Shown: positions 17,111 through 26,218, numbered from the stretch's first letter. The stretch: 64,000 nt of DNA from Sphingomonas sp. PP-F2F-G114-C0414 (GCF_003688595.1 NZ_RCWT01000009.1:744001-808000); one strand, 5' to 3'. Made by a program: numbers and translations. Notes: generated by a model not told the origin, from the sequence alone.

Positions 17111-17499
17111 TGAGCATTGCAGCGACCGTTGAAACCCACGTGAATGAACCATCGAAGCAGCTAGCTGCCTGTTCCCCAATTCGGGAACAGGGCCGCACTC
17201 CAACTGGGAGTGCCTTAAAGCGGGAACAGGTAGCATTGCCTATCGAGGTCGTGCCGATGATGGGCCTGGATACCGCAGTGGGGTTGATGGGCAAGGGCCG
17301 CCGTGCAGACGAACTCTGCATCACCGTTCGCGCACTCAATTACAAAATCAGCGGCGAGCGTGGCGCGTCCGATGCCGACATCAGGTCCGCAGCGGCCGCC
17401 CGCGAGGGAAGGGGCGAACGGCTCCTCGCCCATGCACGCAGTCTTCGCACCGTACTCGCCCGCCTATTTGAACACGATTGCCTCAAGGAAGCCGCATGA
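17107..17499 (+). CDS. Hypothetical protein, small-gene operon
   Basis: A 130-residue product with a tandem ATGATG start overlapping the upstream stop. The N-terminal half is polar; the C-terminal half is helical (DADIRSAAAAREGRGERLLA, then LRTVLARLFEHDCLKEAA). No family recognised, and no membrane segment or signal. Its stop overlaps the start of the AlpA-type gene. Confidence 0.6.
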   Translation: MMSIAATVETHVNEPSKQLAACSPIREQGRTPTGSALKREQVALPIEVVPMMGLDTAVGLMGKGRRADELCITVRALNYKISGERGASDADIRSAAAAREGRGERLLAHARSLRTVLARLFEHDCLKEAA

Positions 17500-17738
17500 C
17501 CGCTATGACCCTCGCTACCGCCAGACAACGCGGCGCGGCCAGCTCCGGCGGTCGCTTCCTGCGCGTACCTGACGTGATGAAGACCACAGGCCTTGGTCGA
17601 TCGACGATCTACCGCATGGTCGCGGCCGGTACGTTCCCTCAGCAAGTGAAGCTGACCGTGCAAGCCAGCGGCTGGTGGCAGGCCGACATCGATGATTGGA
17701 TGCGCGAACGGCTAGCAGCGTGCCCCCTACGCCCCTGA
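17496..17738 (+). CDS. AlpA family helix-turn-helix regulator
   Basis: The ATG at 17496 overlaps the previous stop (ATGA). The 80-residue protein has the AlpA/excisionase-like fold: FLRVPDVMKTTGLGRSTIYR as the helix-turn-helix, MVAAGTFPQQVKL, then SGWWQADIDDWMRERL, the usual Trp-x-x-x-(D/E)-(I/V)-x-x-W ending. Such proteins activate or assist excision of prophages and integrative elements. No integrase gene is visible nearby, so the element is probably partial or uses an enzyme elsewhere. Confidence 0.85.
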   Translation: MTAMTLATARQRGAASSGGRFLRVPDVMKTTGLGRSTIYRMVAAGTFPQQVKLTVQASGWWQADIDDWMRERLAACPLRP

Positions 17739-17762
17739 GGATGGGGGCACTTAAGGGGGCAC
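17720..17762 (+). repeat. Hairpin and direct repeat at end of the operon
   Basis: GTGCCCCC at 17720-17727 pairs with GGGGGCAC at 17743-17750, and GGGGGCAC recurs directly at 17755-17762. The hairpin overlaps the stop codon of the AlpA-type gene. No T-run follows, so it is a weak terminator at best; it could instead be an element boundary or attachment-related site. Confidence 0.4.
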
Positions 17763-17928
17763 CTCCCAAATCAATCAACTATGAAAACGCAGGAACAACA
17801 ATATCATGATCGGCGAAAACCGGCAGAGGCCAGGGGCACCATCTCTCTCCAACGATCGCGCTTCGACCCTTGCGGCTAGCGTCATACCGATCGTTCCCTT
17901 GCGAAAATTTCGCCGGTAAGGACGCGGG

Positions 17929-18600
17929 ATGGCGAAGCGACCGGTCCGATATGTCTCGTCGCGACGGCGCAAGCGGTCCGGGCTGAGGCCATCGTCCGAG
18001 CATTGGCTGCTCCTGCTCGGCGCCGTCGTTGCGTTCGCGGTCGTCATCGGATGGCTGACCGATGTACCCTGGCCGACCGAAACCAACGCAGGCAACCGGA
18101 AACCGCGGCTGACGATGGCGCAGGCGCGTGCCTCGAACGCTCTGGTCCCGATAGTGGCCGCCAAGCGCCGGGCGGCGACGCCGTTCCGCTTCCGTGGCGG
18201 TCCGGCCGCGCGGCTCCAGGCGACCGACTGCCTCGCGACCGTCGCGCTGTACGAGGCGGGCGACGACCGCGACGCGCAGCGCGCGGTGATCCAGGTCGTG
18301 CTCAACCGCGTCGGCGCGGCGGGCTTTCCCAAGACGGTGTGCGGCGTCGTCTACCAGGGCGCGAACCGGACGACCGGGTGCCAGTTCTCATTCAGCTGCG
18401 ACGGATCGCGCACGCGGCGGCCCGAACATGAGGGCTGGGAGCAGGCGCGTCGCGCCGCCCGCCGTGCGCTGAGCGGCTATGTCTACGCGCCGGTCGGCCG
18501 CGCGACGCACTATCATACCGACTGGATGGTGCCGTATTGGCGAAGCTCGCTCGTCAAGGTGGCGACCGTCGAATCCCATATCTTCTATCAACGGCGATGA
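17929..18600 (+). CDS. Cell wall hydrolase, SleB (Hydrolase_2) family
   Basis: The 223-residue protein has one N-terminal membrane segment (HWLLLLGAVVAFAVVIGW, about 25-43) and a periplasmic SleB-like domain: CLATVALYEAGDDRDAQRAV with the catalytic Glu, VIQVVLNRVG, CQFSFSCDG and ATHYHTDWMVPYW. It should cleave peptidoglycan (lytic transglycosylase or amidase type) from an inner-membrane anchor. AAGGA lies before the ATG. It overlaps the RlpA gene by ATGA, so the two wall enzymes are made together. Confidence 0.9.
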   Translation: MAKRPVRYVSSRRRKRSGLRPSSEHWLLLLGAVVAFAVVIGWLTDVPWPTETNAGNRKPRLTMAQARASNALVPIVAAKRRAATPFRFRGGPAARLQATDCLATVALYEAGDDRDAQRAVIQVVLNRVGAAGFPKTVCGVVYQGANRTTGCQFSFSCDGSRTRRPEHEGWEQARRAARRALSGYVYAPVGRATHYHTDWMVPYWRSSLVKVATVESHIFYQRR

Positions 18601-19175
18601 CGTCCATGCTTACACTTTCGAGACCGCTGGCCAGGATCGCGTGCGTCGGCGTGTTCCTCGTGGCGGGGTGTGCGGGCGGATCGTACCGCCCGGTCAGCGA
18701 CGCACAGGTAAAGCTCGGCGGCCCGTATCGGGTCCGTGGCACGACCTATGTCCCGGCGGCGGACCCGAGCTACGACGTGCTCGGCTATGCGAGCTGGTAC
18801 GGCAGTGAATCGGGTAACCGCACCGCCAATGGCGAGCGTTTCCGCGCCGAGTGGCCGACGGCGGCGCATACGACGCTGCCGCTGCCGACCTATGTCGAGG
18901 TCACCGCGCTCGATACCGGGCGGCGGATCATCGTCCGGATCAACGATCGCGGACCGTTTGCCGGTCATGCGCGGATCCTAGACCTGTCGCGCGGCGCCGC
19001 CGAACTGCTTGGCGTGCGCGCCGGCGGTTTGGCTGCGGTGCGAGTCCGCCGCGTCGAACCTTCCGAAAAGGATCGCGCGCGGTTGCGCAAGGGGAAGGCC
19101 GCACAGGGATTGCCGCCGATCTCCGAGCATGACCGCCTGAGCTTCCGGTCGCAGCTTTCGGCCGCGGGCTTCTGA
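18597..19175 (+). CDS. rlpA: RlpA family septal ring lytic transglycosylase
   Basis: Starts at the ATG overlapping the SleB-type stop. The N-terminus is a lipoprotein signal with the lipobox LVAGC, so it should be an outer-membrane lipoprotein. The double-psi beta-barrel follows: LGYASWYGSESGNRTANGER with the Glu, then AAHTTLPLPTYVEVTALDTG, RINDRGPFAGHARILDLSRG with the Asp and AAELLGVRAGG. There is no SPOR domain after the barrel, so it may not localise to septa as the E. coli protein does. Confidence 0.9.
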   Translation: MTSMLTLSRPLARIACVGVFLVAGCAGGSYRPVSDAQVKLGGPYRVRGTTYVPAADPSYDVLGYASWYGSESGNRTANGERFRAEWPTAAHTTLPLPTYVEVTALDTGRRIIVRINDRGPFAGHARILDLSRGAAELLGVRAGGLAAVRVRRVEPSEKDRARLRKGKAAQGLPPISEHDRLSFRSQLSAAGF

Positions 19176-19185
19176 GGCGCGCGCC

Positions 19186-20256
19186 CTACATCGCCAGCGC
19201 GCGATCGTAGCCGGTGAGCTCGAGATACCCCCGGCCGCCACGCGTGCGAACCGCACCCTCCCAATAGACCGGCAATCCGCTGCGGCGCGCGTCGAGTTCC
19301 TGCGCGTCGAACATCGGCGTCAGGCGCCAGCGCTGGATCCGATCGGCGATACGCACGCTGAGCTCCTGCGCCACCGGATAGGTCGCGCCGGTCGCCTTGC
19401 TCCGCCATGTCGCGAGCGGGCGGAACGCGACGTCGTTGGGCCCGAACACCGTCGTCGTGCCATCGGCGCGGCGCAGCGACCCGCCCGTCCACAAGATCCC
19501 GCCCCCCTTGCGGCGGATGCGGAACGCCATCAGTGCGGAGCCGTCGTCGAAGTTGAGCCCGGTCCAATCCCAGCCTTGCGCGGTCGGTGCGAGATAGTTC
19601 GACGACCATTCGCGATCGAGCCACGCCTCGCCGCGCACCGCGACCGCTCGCCCGCCGCGCATCACCCGCCCGGTCACGCGCAGATGCGGGATCGAGTAAT
19701 AATAGCTCGCTTCCTCGGGCCGCGGCCCCTTCTGGCTATAGCCGCCACGACCCTGCGGCAGCGGCGGCTGCGTCGGCTGGAGATCGAGCGCCAGGCCGAA
19801 ACCGTCGGCGGTCACGCGCGTCGTCCAATGCCCGTCCTTCGCGCGCAGCATCCGCCAGTCGCGGATCGCGATATCGGCATCGCCAGTGCGCGCCTGCGCC
19901 AAGCCGAAGCCGGCCCGCGCGGCGCGTTCGCCGTGCAGCAGCCGGCCGGTCGCGGGATCGGACAGTGCGGCGTGCGCGAACAGCACCTGGTTCGGCGCGA
20001 ACCGGCTCGGGTTGCGCGTGTCGCCCGGCGGCCGCGTGCGGAAGAAGGTGACCTGAAACCCGAGATCCTCGCCCGCATCGGTCTTCAGCCAGCCGGTGAC
20101 GTACCACCATTCGGTGCGGAACTGCGGATGCGCGCCGTGGCCGGCCGGGAAGCGCAGGACGATGCCGGGCCGGACGACGGGGTAGGGCGTCGCTGCTGGC
20201 GCGGCGATGCCGAGCGATGCGATCAAGCCAAGCAACAACGGCAGCTTGCGGCGCAT
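19186..20256 (-). CDS. Lipocalin-like AttH/CrtC-type carotenoid hydratase family protein
   Basis: The protein has a signal peptide (KLPLLLGLIASLGIAAPAA) and the AttH/CrtC fold: FRTEWWYVTGWLKT, FQVTFFRTRP, GEAWLDREWSSN, GWDWTGLNFDDGSALMAFRI. The family includes hydroxyneurosporene synthase and AttH-like proteins carried with ABC transporters. It should sit in the periplasm and handle a lipid or isoprenoid. The ATG at 20256 overlaps the permease stop (TGATG) with AGAGGA upstream; ATPase, permease and this gene form one operon. Confidence 0.87.
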   Translation of the reverse strand: MRRKLPLLLGLIASLGIAAPAATPYPVVRPGIVLRFPAGHGAHPQFRTEWWYVTGWLKTDAGEDLGFQVTFFRTRPPGDTRNPSRFAPNQVLFAHAALSDPATGRLLHGERAARAGFGLAQARTGDADIAIRDWRMLRAKDGHWTTRVTADGFGLALDLQPTQPPLPQGRGGYSQKGPRPEEASYYYSIPHLRVTGRVMRGGRAVAVRGEAWLDREWSSNYLAPTAQGWDWTGLNFDDGSALMAFRIRRKGGGILWTGGSLRRADGTTTVFGPNDVAFRPLATWRSKATGATYPVAQELSVRIADRIQRWRLTPMFDAQELDARRSGLPVYWEGAVRTRGGRGYLELTGYDRALAM

Positions 20257-22820
20257 CACCAATCCTCTCGTACCGATTGCACCGCACTCCTCGCGGTCGC
20301 GCGGCGTCCTGCCAGTACGGCGGTGATCGCGGCCGCCCCGGTCAGCGCCGCGGCGACCCCGAGCAGCGTCTCGTAGGGAATCCGCGTCGTCATCGTCCAG
20401 TTGAACGACTGGGGATTGATGACGTGGATCAGCACCTGTGACAGGATCAACCCTAGCCCGATCCCCGCAAGCGCACCCGTCAGCCCGACGATCGCGCCTT
20501 CGATTCCCAGCATTGCGGTCAACTGGCGGCGCGTCAGCCCGAGATGCCGCAGCATCCCGAACTCGCGTTCGCGCGCGATCGTCTGTGCCGACATGGTGGC
20601 CGCGACGCCGGCCAGCCCGACCAGAATCGCGACCGCTTCGAGCAGATAGGTCACCGCGAAACTCCGGTCGAAGAGCGTCAGCGCGAGTTTCCTGAGCGTT
20701 GCCGGGCGACCGACCTCGACCTGATCGCGCAGGCTTGCGGGCAAGCGCGCGGTCATCGCGTCGGCGACCTTGCCGATATCCCCGCCGGGCGCGACCATCG
20801 CCGAAATCTCGTCGCGGCCTTCGTCGCCGGTGAGCCGCTGGTAATCGCCCTCGTCGATTAGGACCGCGCCCGCTTGCCGTCCGTAATCGCGCCAGACGCC
20901 CGCGACCACGAACCGAGTGCGGCCGGCGATCGGCAGCGTGATGGTCTCGTCCGGATCCCAGCCATACAGCCGTTGTGCGGGTTCGGAGACCCAGACGGGC
21001 AGGGCGTTGGCGGGCAAGGCCGACCCCTTCGCGATCAGTACCAACAGCGGATCACGACCGCCGCGTTCGGGCCTTGCGATCAGGCTGATCGGTGGACGAT
21101 CGGGCGTGATGGTCAGCGGGATCTGGCGGCTGAAGGCGAGCCGCGCGACGCCGGGCGTGGTGGCGAGACGAGTCCGCGTCGCCGGATCGAAACTCGCGCC
21201 CGCGGTCGTGCGCAGATACAGATCGGCGCCCAGCACCTGCCCGAGCCATTCGTCGACCGCGCCGCGAAAGCTGGTCACCATCGTCGCCATCGCGATCATT
21301 AGCGCGGTCGACGCGACGATCCCGCACAGCGCGGTCGCCGCTTCGCCGGGGGCACCATGGAGATGGCGGATGGCCAGCATTCCCGGCACGCTACCGCGCG
21401 TTCGCTTCGCCATCGGCGCGAGCAGCGTCCGGGCGAACCACGGCACGCCAGCGACGCCGCCCGCAAGCATCGCCGCCATCCCGGCAAAGCCGAACAGCGG
21501 GAGCCCGTTTATCGCTGGCAGCATCGCCACGCCGCCACCGACCAACAACAGCGCGGCGGCGGGCCACCACGGCACGGCGCGGCGCGGGTCGAGGACGTCG
21601 CCCGCGTTCTTCAACGCGGCGGCGGGCGCGGCGCGGGCGGCGGCGCGTGCTGGGAGCGCGCTACCCAGAACAGCGGCAAGCAGCCCGAGCGCGAAGAAGC
21701 CGAGCGCCGCTCCCGGCTGGAACACGACGTGCGCCGCGCCGCCGCCGAAATAGCCCGCGCCGAGATCGCCACCGAACCAGTGTAGCGCCGCCCAGGCGAG
21801 GCCATAGCCAGCAGCGAGCCCCGCCGATGCGCCGACCAAGCCGATCGCCAACCCCTCGACGACCACCGCCGCGACGATCCCGCCACGCGGCATGCCGAGC
21901 GTCCGCAGCAACGCGAAGGCGCGCTGGCGACGGACCACCGACAGCGACTGCGCGGAATAGACGAGGAAACCGCCCGTCAGCAGCGCCACCAGCGCCAGCA
22001 TGTCGAGATTGACCCGGTACGCGCGCGACAACGAGTCGCCCTGCGCGTTCTGCGTCTGCGCGCTGGAGAGGATCGCGTCGGCGGGCAGGATGGCGCGCCA
22101 CGCCGATTCCGCCGCTTGCCGATCCGCCAGCGCCAGGTCGATCCGGTCGACCCGGCCGAGGCGCCCGAACCGCCACTGCGCGGCGGCGATGTCGATCACC
22201 GCGACTGCGGTCGCGGCGTCGGACGCGGGCAGCGTGCCGGCGATACGCAGCGGCACCGACCGGCCGTTCGCGGTCACCACGATGCGCCGCCCGACCGCGG
22301 TCCTGGCCTGCGTCAGCGCGGCCCGCGACAGGAACACCGAGTCCTCGTCGAACGGGGTGTCGGTACTCGCCGCATCCTGGCCCAGACTTGGCGGACGCAC
22401 GCCGATCAGCGACGGCGTCACCATCGCCGCACGGATCACGTCGACCCCGAGCAGCGTCAGCCGGGTCTTGCCGACCCGCGCATCCAGCGTGACGACCGGG
22501 CTCGCATCGGCGACGCCGTCGGCGCGTGCCACGCGCGGATAGAGCCGTTCGTCGATGCCGAGCGGGCTGGTCGCGCGGACCGACAGTTCGGCCGCACCGC
22601 TGACGCCGCGCATCGCTCCGTCGAACGCCGCTAGCGCCGATCCGTTGACGAGATGGACCGCAAATCCGAGCGCCACACCGACCAGGATCGCGACCGCGGT
22701 CAACAGGAAGCGGGCAGGGTGGAACCGGCACTCGCCGCCGATCAGCCAGCCGAGCGCGAGGCGGCTTGAGCGAAGACTCGGTTCACGCGACTCAGACGCC
22801 ACGATGCTCCACCAGCCCAT
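20256..22820 (-). CDS. ABC transporter permease, FtsX/MacB-like duplicated domains
   Basis: An 854-residue inner-membrane protein with an N-terminal segment (FLLTAVAILVGVALGFAVHL), a large periplasmic domain, a central cluster of membrane segments, a second periplasmic domain and three C-terminal segments. The layout is that of two fused FtsX-type permeases, as in lipoprotein or lipid exporters. The start is either ATG 22820 or GTG 22802, the latter with GGTGGAG close upstream; both overlap the ATPase gene. It pairs with the ATPase to form an Att/Lol-like exporter, with the CrtC-like protein as periplasmic partner. Confidence 0.9.
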   Translation of the reverse strand: MGWWSIVASESREPSLRSSRLALGWLIGGECRFHPARFLLTAVAILVGVALGFAVHLVNGSALAAFDGAMRGVSGAAELSVRATSPLGIDERLYPRVARADGVADASPVVTLDARVGKTRLTLLGVDVIRAAMVTPSLIGVRPPSLGQDAASTDTPFDEDSVFLSRAALTQARTAVGRRIVVTANGRSVPLRIAGTLPASDAATAVAVIDIAAAQWRFGRLGRVDRIDLALADRQAAESAWRAILPADAILSSAQTQNAQGDSLSRAYRVNLDMLALVALLTGGFLVYSAQSLSVVRRQRAFALLRTLGMPRGGIVAAVVVEGLAIGLVGASAGLAAGYGLAWAALHWFGGDLGAGYFGGGAAHVVFQPGAALGFFALGLLAAVLGSALPARAAARAAPAAALKNAGDVLDPRRAVPWWPAAALLLVGGGVAMLPAINGLPLFGFAGMAAMLAGGVAGVPWFARTLLAPMAKRTRGSVPGMLAIRHLHGAPGEAATALCGIVASTALMIAMATMVTSFRGAVDEWLGQVLGADLYLRTTAGASFDPATRTRLATTPGVARLAFSRQIPLTITPDRPPISLIARPERGGRDPLLVLIAKGSALPANALPVWVSEPAQRLYGWDPDETITLPIAGRTRFVVAGVWRDYGRQAGAVLIDEGDYQRLTGDEGRDEISAMVAPGGDIGKVADAMTARLPASLRDQVEVGRPATLRKLALTLFDRSFAVTYLLEAVAILVGLAGVAATMSAQTIAREREFGMLRHLGLTRRQLTAMLGIEGAIVGLTGALAGIGLGLILSQVLIHVINPQSFNWTMTTRIPYETLLGVAAALTGAAAITAVLAGRRATARSAVQSVREDW

Positions 22821-23478
22821 CGCGTCCGAGCGTCAGTACGCGGTCGGCGATCGCCGCGGTCGCTGCCGAATGCGTGACCATGATCCCCGCTGCACCGTTG
22901 CCGCGCACCGCATCGGCGAACAACGCCAGCACGCGCGCCGCCGTTTCGGGATCGAGATTGCCGGTCGGTTCGTCGGCGAGCATCAACGCAGGCCGGTGGA
23001 CGAGCGCGCGTGCGATCGCGACACGCTGCAATTCGCCGCCCGACAGATCGCGCGCATAGCCGTCGCCGCGGCGACCGAGACCGACCGCATCGAGCATCGC
23101 CTCGGCACGCACTTTTGCCGCCCCGGCATCGGGCGCAATCAACGCGAGAGGGAGCGCGACGTTCTGCTGCAACGTCAGATAAGGCAGGATGTGGAAAGCC
23201 TGGAACACGAAGCCGATCCGCTCGCGCCGCAGCCGCGTCCGCGCGGTTTCGTCGAGCGGGCCGAGTATCACGCCGTCGATCGCGACGCTGCCCTCGTCGG
23301 CGTCGTCGAGCCCGGCGAGGATGTTGAGCAAGGTCGATTTGCCGACCCCCGATTCGCCGATGATCGCGACCAACTCGCCGCCTGCGACCTCGAGATCGAG
23401 GTGCTCGAACAGCCGCCGCGGCCCCGGCACCGATTTGCCGAGCGTCTTGACCGATAACAGGGGCGCGGGTTCGCTCAT
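22792..23478 (-). CDS. ABC transporter ATP-binding protein (LolD/MacB-like)
   Basis: The true start is the ATG at 23478; the upstream extension is not protein-like. The 228-residue protein has Walker A (GESGVGKST), the Q-loop FVFQAFHILP, signature LSGGELQRVAIARAL, Walker B LMLADEPTGNLD and the His switch MVTHS. This is the ATPase type that works with FtsX-like permeases. It is first in the three-gene export operon. Confidence 0.93.
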   Translation of the reverse strand: MSEPAPLLSVKTLGKSVPGPRRLFEHLDLEVAGGELVAIIGESGVGKSTLLNILAGLDDADEGSVAIDGVILGPLDETARTRLRRERIGFVFQAFHILPYLTLQQNVALPLALIAPDAGAAKVRAEAMLDAVGLGRRGDGYARDLSGGELQRVAIARALVHRPALMLADEPTGNLDPETAARVLALFADAVRGNGAAGIMVTHSAATAAIADRVLTLGRDGLVEHRGV

Positions 23479-23648
23479 GGCCCAAGCCGTGCAGGAGGAG
23501 GGCGGGGTGGGCAAGTCCGATTTAGCGGATATCGCTTGATCCTGTTCATCGATGTTACCGCCCCGGTATTTCATGCGGGTATTCCGCCGCTTGCCCGCGC
23601 GGCTCCGCTCCTGCACGATCGCCGCAATAAAAAACGCGAGAGGGTCCG

Positions 23649-24815
23649 ATGGCGCAGTACGGTGATTTCCAGAACGCGATCTATGGCGCGGGCCTGCGCG
23701 GTGTCGTGCCGAAGCTGCCGGTCGATTTCGCGACGCTCGAACGGCGCGCGAGCGCGGCGCTGCCGCCCGCGGTGCTGTCGTATCTCCAGGGCGGGTGCGG
23801 CGACGAGTTCACGCAGGACGAGAATGCGCGCGCCTTTAGCCATTGGGGCCTGGTGCCGCGGATGATGGTCGACTGCCGGACGCGTGATCTGTCGGTCGAG
23901 CTATTCGGGATGACGCTGCCGACGCCGCTGTTCATGGCTCCGGTCGGGATCAACGGCATTTGCACGCAGGATCAGCACGGCGATCTCGCCGCCGCGCGCG
24001 CTTCGGCTATGACCGGTGTGCCGCTGATGGCGTCGACGCTGTCGAACGATCCGCTCGAAACCGTGGCGCAGGCGCTGGGCGATACGCCGGGCTTCTTCCA
24101 GCTCTACACGCCGAAAGACGTCGGCGTCGCCGAGAGTCTGGTCCAGCGCGCCGAGGCGGCGGGGTACAAGGCGATCGTCGTGACGCTCGACACCTGGGTG
24201 ACCGGCTGGCGACCGCGCGACCTGAATGCGGCGAACTTCCCGCAGCTTCGCGGCCATGTGCTGATGAACTACTTCTCCGACCCCGCCTTCCGCAAACTGC
24301 TCGCCAAACCACCCGAGGAGGATCCCGCGGCGGCGATCGGCGCGTGGGCCGCGACGTTCGGACGCGTGCTGACCTGGGCGGACATGCCGTGGCTGCGCTC
24401 GCTCACCAAGCTGCCGATCGTGCTCAAGGGCATCTGCCACCCCGAGGATGCGCGGCGCACGGTCGACGAGGGCGCGGACGGGATCTACTGCTCCAACCAC
24501 GGCGGACGCCAGGCGAACGGCGGGATCGCCGCGATCGACATGCTCGCCGATGTCGTCGCCGCCTCGGGCTCTACGCCGGTGCTGTTCGATTCAGGCGTGC
24601 GCTCCGGCACCGACGTGGTCAAGGCACTCGCGCTCGGCGCAACCGCGGTCGGGGTGGGCCGCCCCTATACCTATGGTCTGGCACTCGATGGCGCGGACGG
24701 CGCGGCGCATGTCCTGAAGTGCCTGCTCGCCGAAGCCGACCTGCTGATGGCGGTCAACGGATACCCGAGCATCGCCGACGTGCGCGCGGCCGGCGCGGTT
24801 CGCCAATCGCGCTGA
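23649..24815 (+). CDS. FMN-dependent alpha-hydroxy-acid oxidase (lactate oxidase/monooxygenase-like)
   Basis: The 388-residue protein carries the FMN-dehydrogenase barrel: FMAPVGINGIC, LMASTLSN, FFQLYTPKD, IVVTLDTWVTGWRPRDL, LPIVLKGI with the Lys, CSNHGGRQANGG with the catalytic His and Arg, and VLFDSGVRSGTDVVKALALG for phosphate binding. The overall layout is closest to lactate 2-monooxygenase. It oxidises a 2-hydroxy acid such as lactate using flavin and oxygen or a quinone. No membrane segment. GAGAGGG precedes the ATG. Confidence 0.92.
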   Translation: MAQYGDFQNAIYGAGLRGVVPKLPVDFATLERRASAALPPAVLSYLQGGCGDEFTQDENARAFSHWGLVPRMMVDCRTRDLSVELFGMTLPTPLFMAPVGINGICTQDQHGDLAAARASAMTGVPLMASTLSNDPLETVAQALGDTPGFFQLYTPKDVGVAESLVQRAEAAGYKAIVVTLDTWVTGWRPRDLNAANFPQLRGHVLMNYFSDPAFRKLLAKPPEEDPAAAIGAWAATFGRVLTWADMPWLRSLTKLPIVLKGICHPEDARRTVDEGADGIYCSNHGGRQANGGIAAIDMLADVVAASGSTPVLFDSGVRSGTDVVKALALGATAVGVGRPYTYGLALDGADGAAHVLKCLLAEADLLMAVNGYPSIADVRAAGAVRQSR

Positions 24816-24820
24816 GCGGC

Positions 24821-25408
24821 TCAGTCGATGCGGTACTGGATCGGCTTGAAACTGCCGCCGTTCGACTGCAGCGCCGAACACGCGGTCATGCCGATCACGA
24901 GGTCCATCGCCGCACGGAAGACGATCGTGTCACCGGCCTTGCTCAGCGGCGGCTCGACCGTGAAGGCGCCCGTTTCGCCATTGATCGGCACGTTCATGAA
25001 GCAGTTGAATGCCACCGGGATCTGGTCGGGCTCGATATCCCAAGGCGCGAGCGCCTCGGCGAGATTGCCGAAACAGCCGCGATGCGGATCGGTATCGCCA
25101 TAGATGATCGCGAACGTTTCCTTCGAACATGGCGTCAGCAGAAAATCATGCCGTCCGACATCGTCCGAAACGATCTCCAGCATAACGTTGCTGCGGTTCG
25201 AATAGAGCAGGTCGCCGGTCGTCAGGTACAGTCGGCTCGCATAATCGAGCGTCCGCCCCGACGAGATCGCCTCACGCACGTCCGCGCGGTTGTAGGCAAG
25301 CAAGTCCGACACTTGACGACCCTCGGGATCGATCACGGTGAGCGTCTGCCCCTTGTCGAGCGTGAACCCGGCTCCCGAACGCGGCGGGATCGTCTTGATA
25401 TCATCCAC
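24821..25408 (-). CDS. DUF1989 (urea carboxylase-associated) family protein
   Basis: The protein has the DUF1989 pattern: IPPRSGAGFTLDKGQTLTVI, DPEGRQVSDLLAYN, then DYASRLYLTTGDLLYSNRSN, CSKETFAIIYGD and FNCFMNVPINGETG. Relatives are carried with urea carboxylase and nitrogen-catabolism genes. I prefer the GTG at 25408, which has GAGG upstream and overlaps the previous stop by a few bases; an ATG at 25462 would add an 18-residue extension not typical of the family. It is the downstream partner of the YqcI/YcgG gene. Confidence 0.85.
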   Translation of the reverse strand: MDDIKTIPPRSGAGFTLDKGQTLTVIDPEGRQVSDLLAYNRADVREAISSGRTLDYASRLYLTTGDLLYSNRSNVMLEIVSDDVGRHDFLLTPCSKETFAIIYGDTDPHRGCFGNLAEALAPWDIEPDQIPVAFNCFMNVPINGETGAFTVEPPLSKAGDTIVFRAAMDLVIGMTACSALQSNGGSFKPIQYRID

Positions 25409-26087
25409 GGGCTTCGCCTCGCTTGAAAGGGCATTTCCAGGATTCGTCGACGACGCGCCCACTATACTGCCGTGCTTCGCTCGATTCGCCGTGGCGCGCC
25501 AGCATCGGGTTCATCGAGCCGGCATATTCGAGATCGCGCGCGAGGATCGACGAGCGCAACTTGTCGTAGCGCTGCTGGTCGCGCAGCACTTCGAACTGGT
25601 CGTGCAGGTTGAACACCATCGCCGGCGATTCGAACTTGCGCGCCGGACGGCTCGCGTTGGGATGCAGGCCGACCACGAAGAACGCCTCGCCTGCAAAGCT
25701 CAGCGAAAAGTGCGGATCGTCGGGATCGCTGCTGACCGACGGGTCGGGGCGGTAGCCAAGCCACTCGTCCTTGTCGCTAAGTGACTGAGCACGGGCCCAA
25801 AGATGCGCCTCGAACTCTTCTTCCGACAGCAAAGCAGGCGCTTCGAACAGAATGATGAGCGTCCGGAAGATTGCGCGATCCTCACGGTATTTCCGCACCG
25901 TTTCACCCAGCGCGGGAGAAATTCTCATGTCGTCCCAAGCAGATCGCACGTCACGGGCGACCAGGATGTCCATCTGTCCCTTGGCGAGCGCCGATTTGGC
26001 GCCGACACATGGAAACTGCGGCGCCTGCACCGTTTCGATGAACTTGCGCGCGAGCGGATGATCGTTCTGGAAGATTGGCTGGTACAT
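25401..26087 (-). CDS. YqcI/YcgG (GntA-like) family protein
   Basis: The 228-residue protein shows FPCVGAKSALAKGQMDILVA near the start, SFAGEAFFVVGLHPNASRPA, and the ending PMLARHGESSEARQYSGRVV followed by CPF. This is the YqcI/YcgG family, which includes heme-dependent N-hydroxylases such as the pre-guanitoxin enzyme GntA. By family it may hydroxylate a guanidino or amino group. The ATG at 26087 is used because the ten earlier codons begin only with TTG. Coupled to the DUF1989 gene and divergent from a Crp/Fnr regulator. Confidence 0.85.
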   Translation of the reverse strand: MYQPIFQNDHPLARKFIETVQAPQFPCVGAKSALAKGQMDILVARDVRSAWDDMRISPALGETVRKYREDRAIFRTLIILFEAPALLSEEEFEAHLWARAQSLSDKDEWLGYRPDPSVSSDPDDPHFSLSFAGEAFFVVGLHPNASRPARKFESPAMVFNLHDQFEVLRDQQRYDKLRSSILARDLEYAGSMNPMLARHGESSEARQYSGRVVDESWKCPFKRGEARG

Positions 26088-26218
26088 GGTCGGGGAGGAA
26101 CCCGCGAACCGCCGCAATGTTTCGCATCCGGCATAACCTTTGATATTGATCAGTACGAATCCCGATCTGTTCTTCTATCGCGCGGGGCGGTACGAGGCCG
26201 GGTGATGAAGGGGTGTCG

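Noticed and set aside
19576..23457. Long plus-strand frames opposite the ABC transporter operon
   Set aside because: Arg/Ala-rich antisense shadows typical of GC-rich DNA; the minus-strand genes have clear domains.
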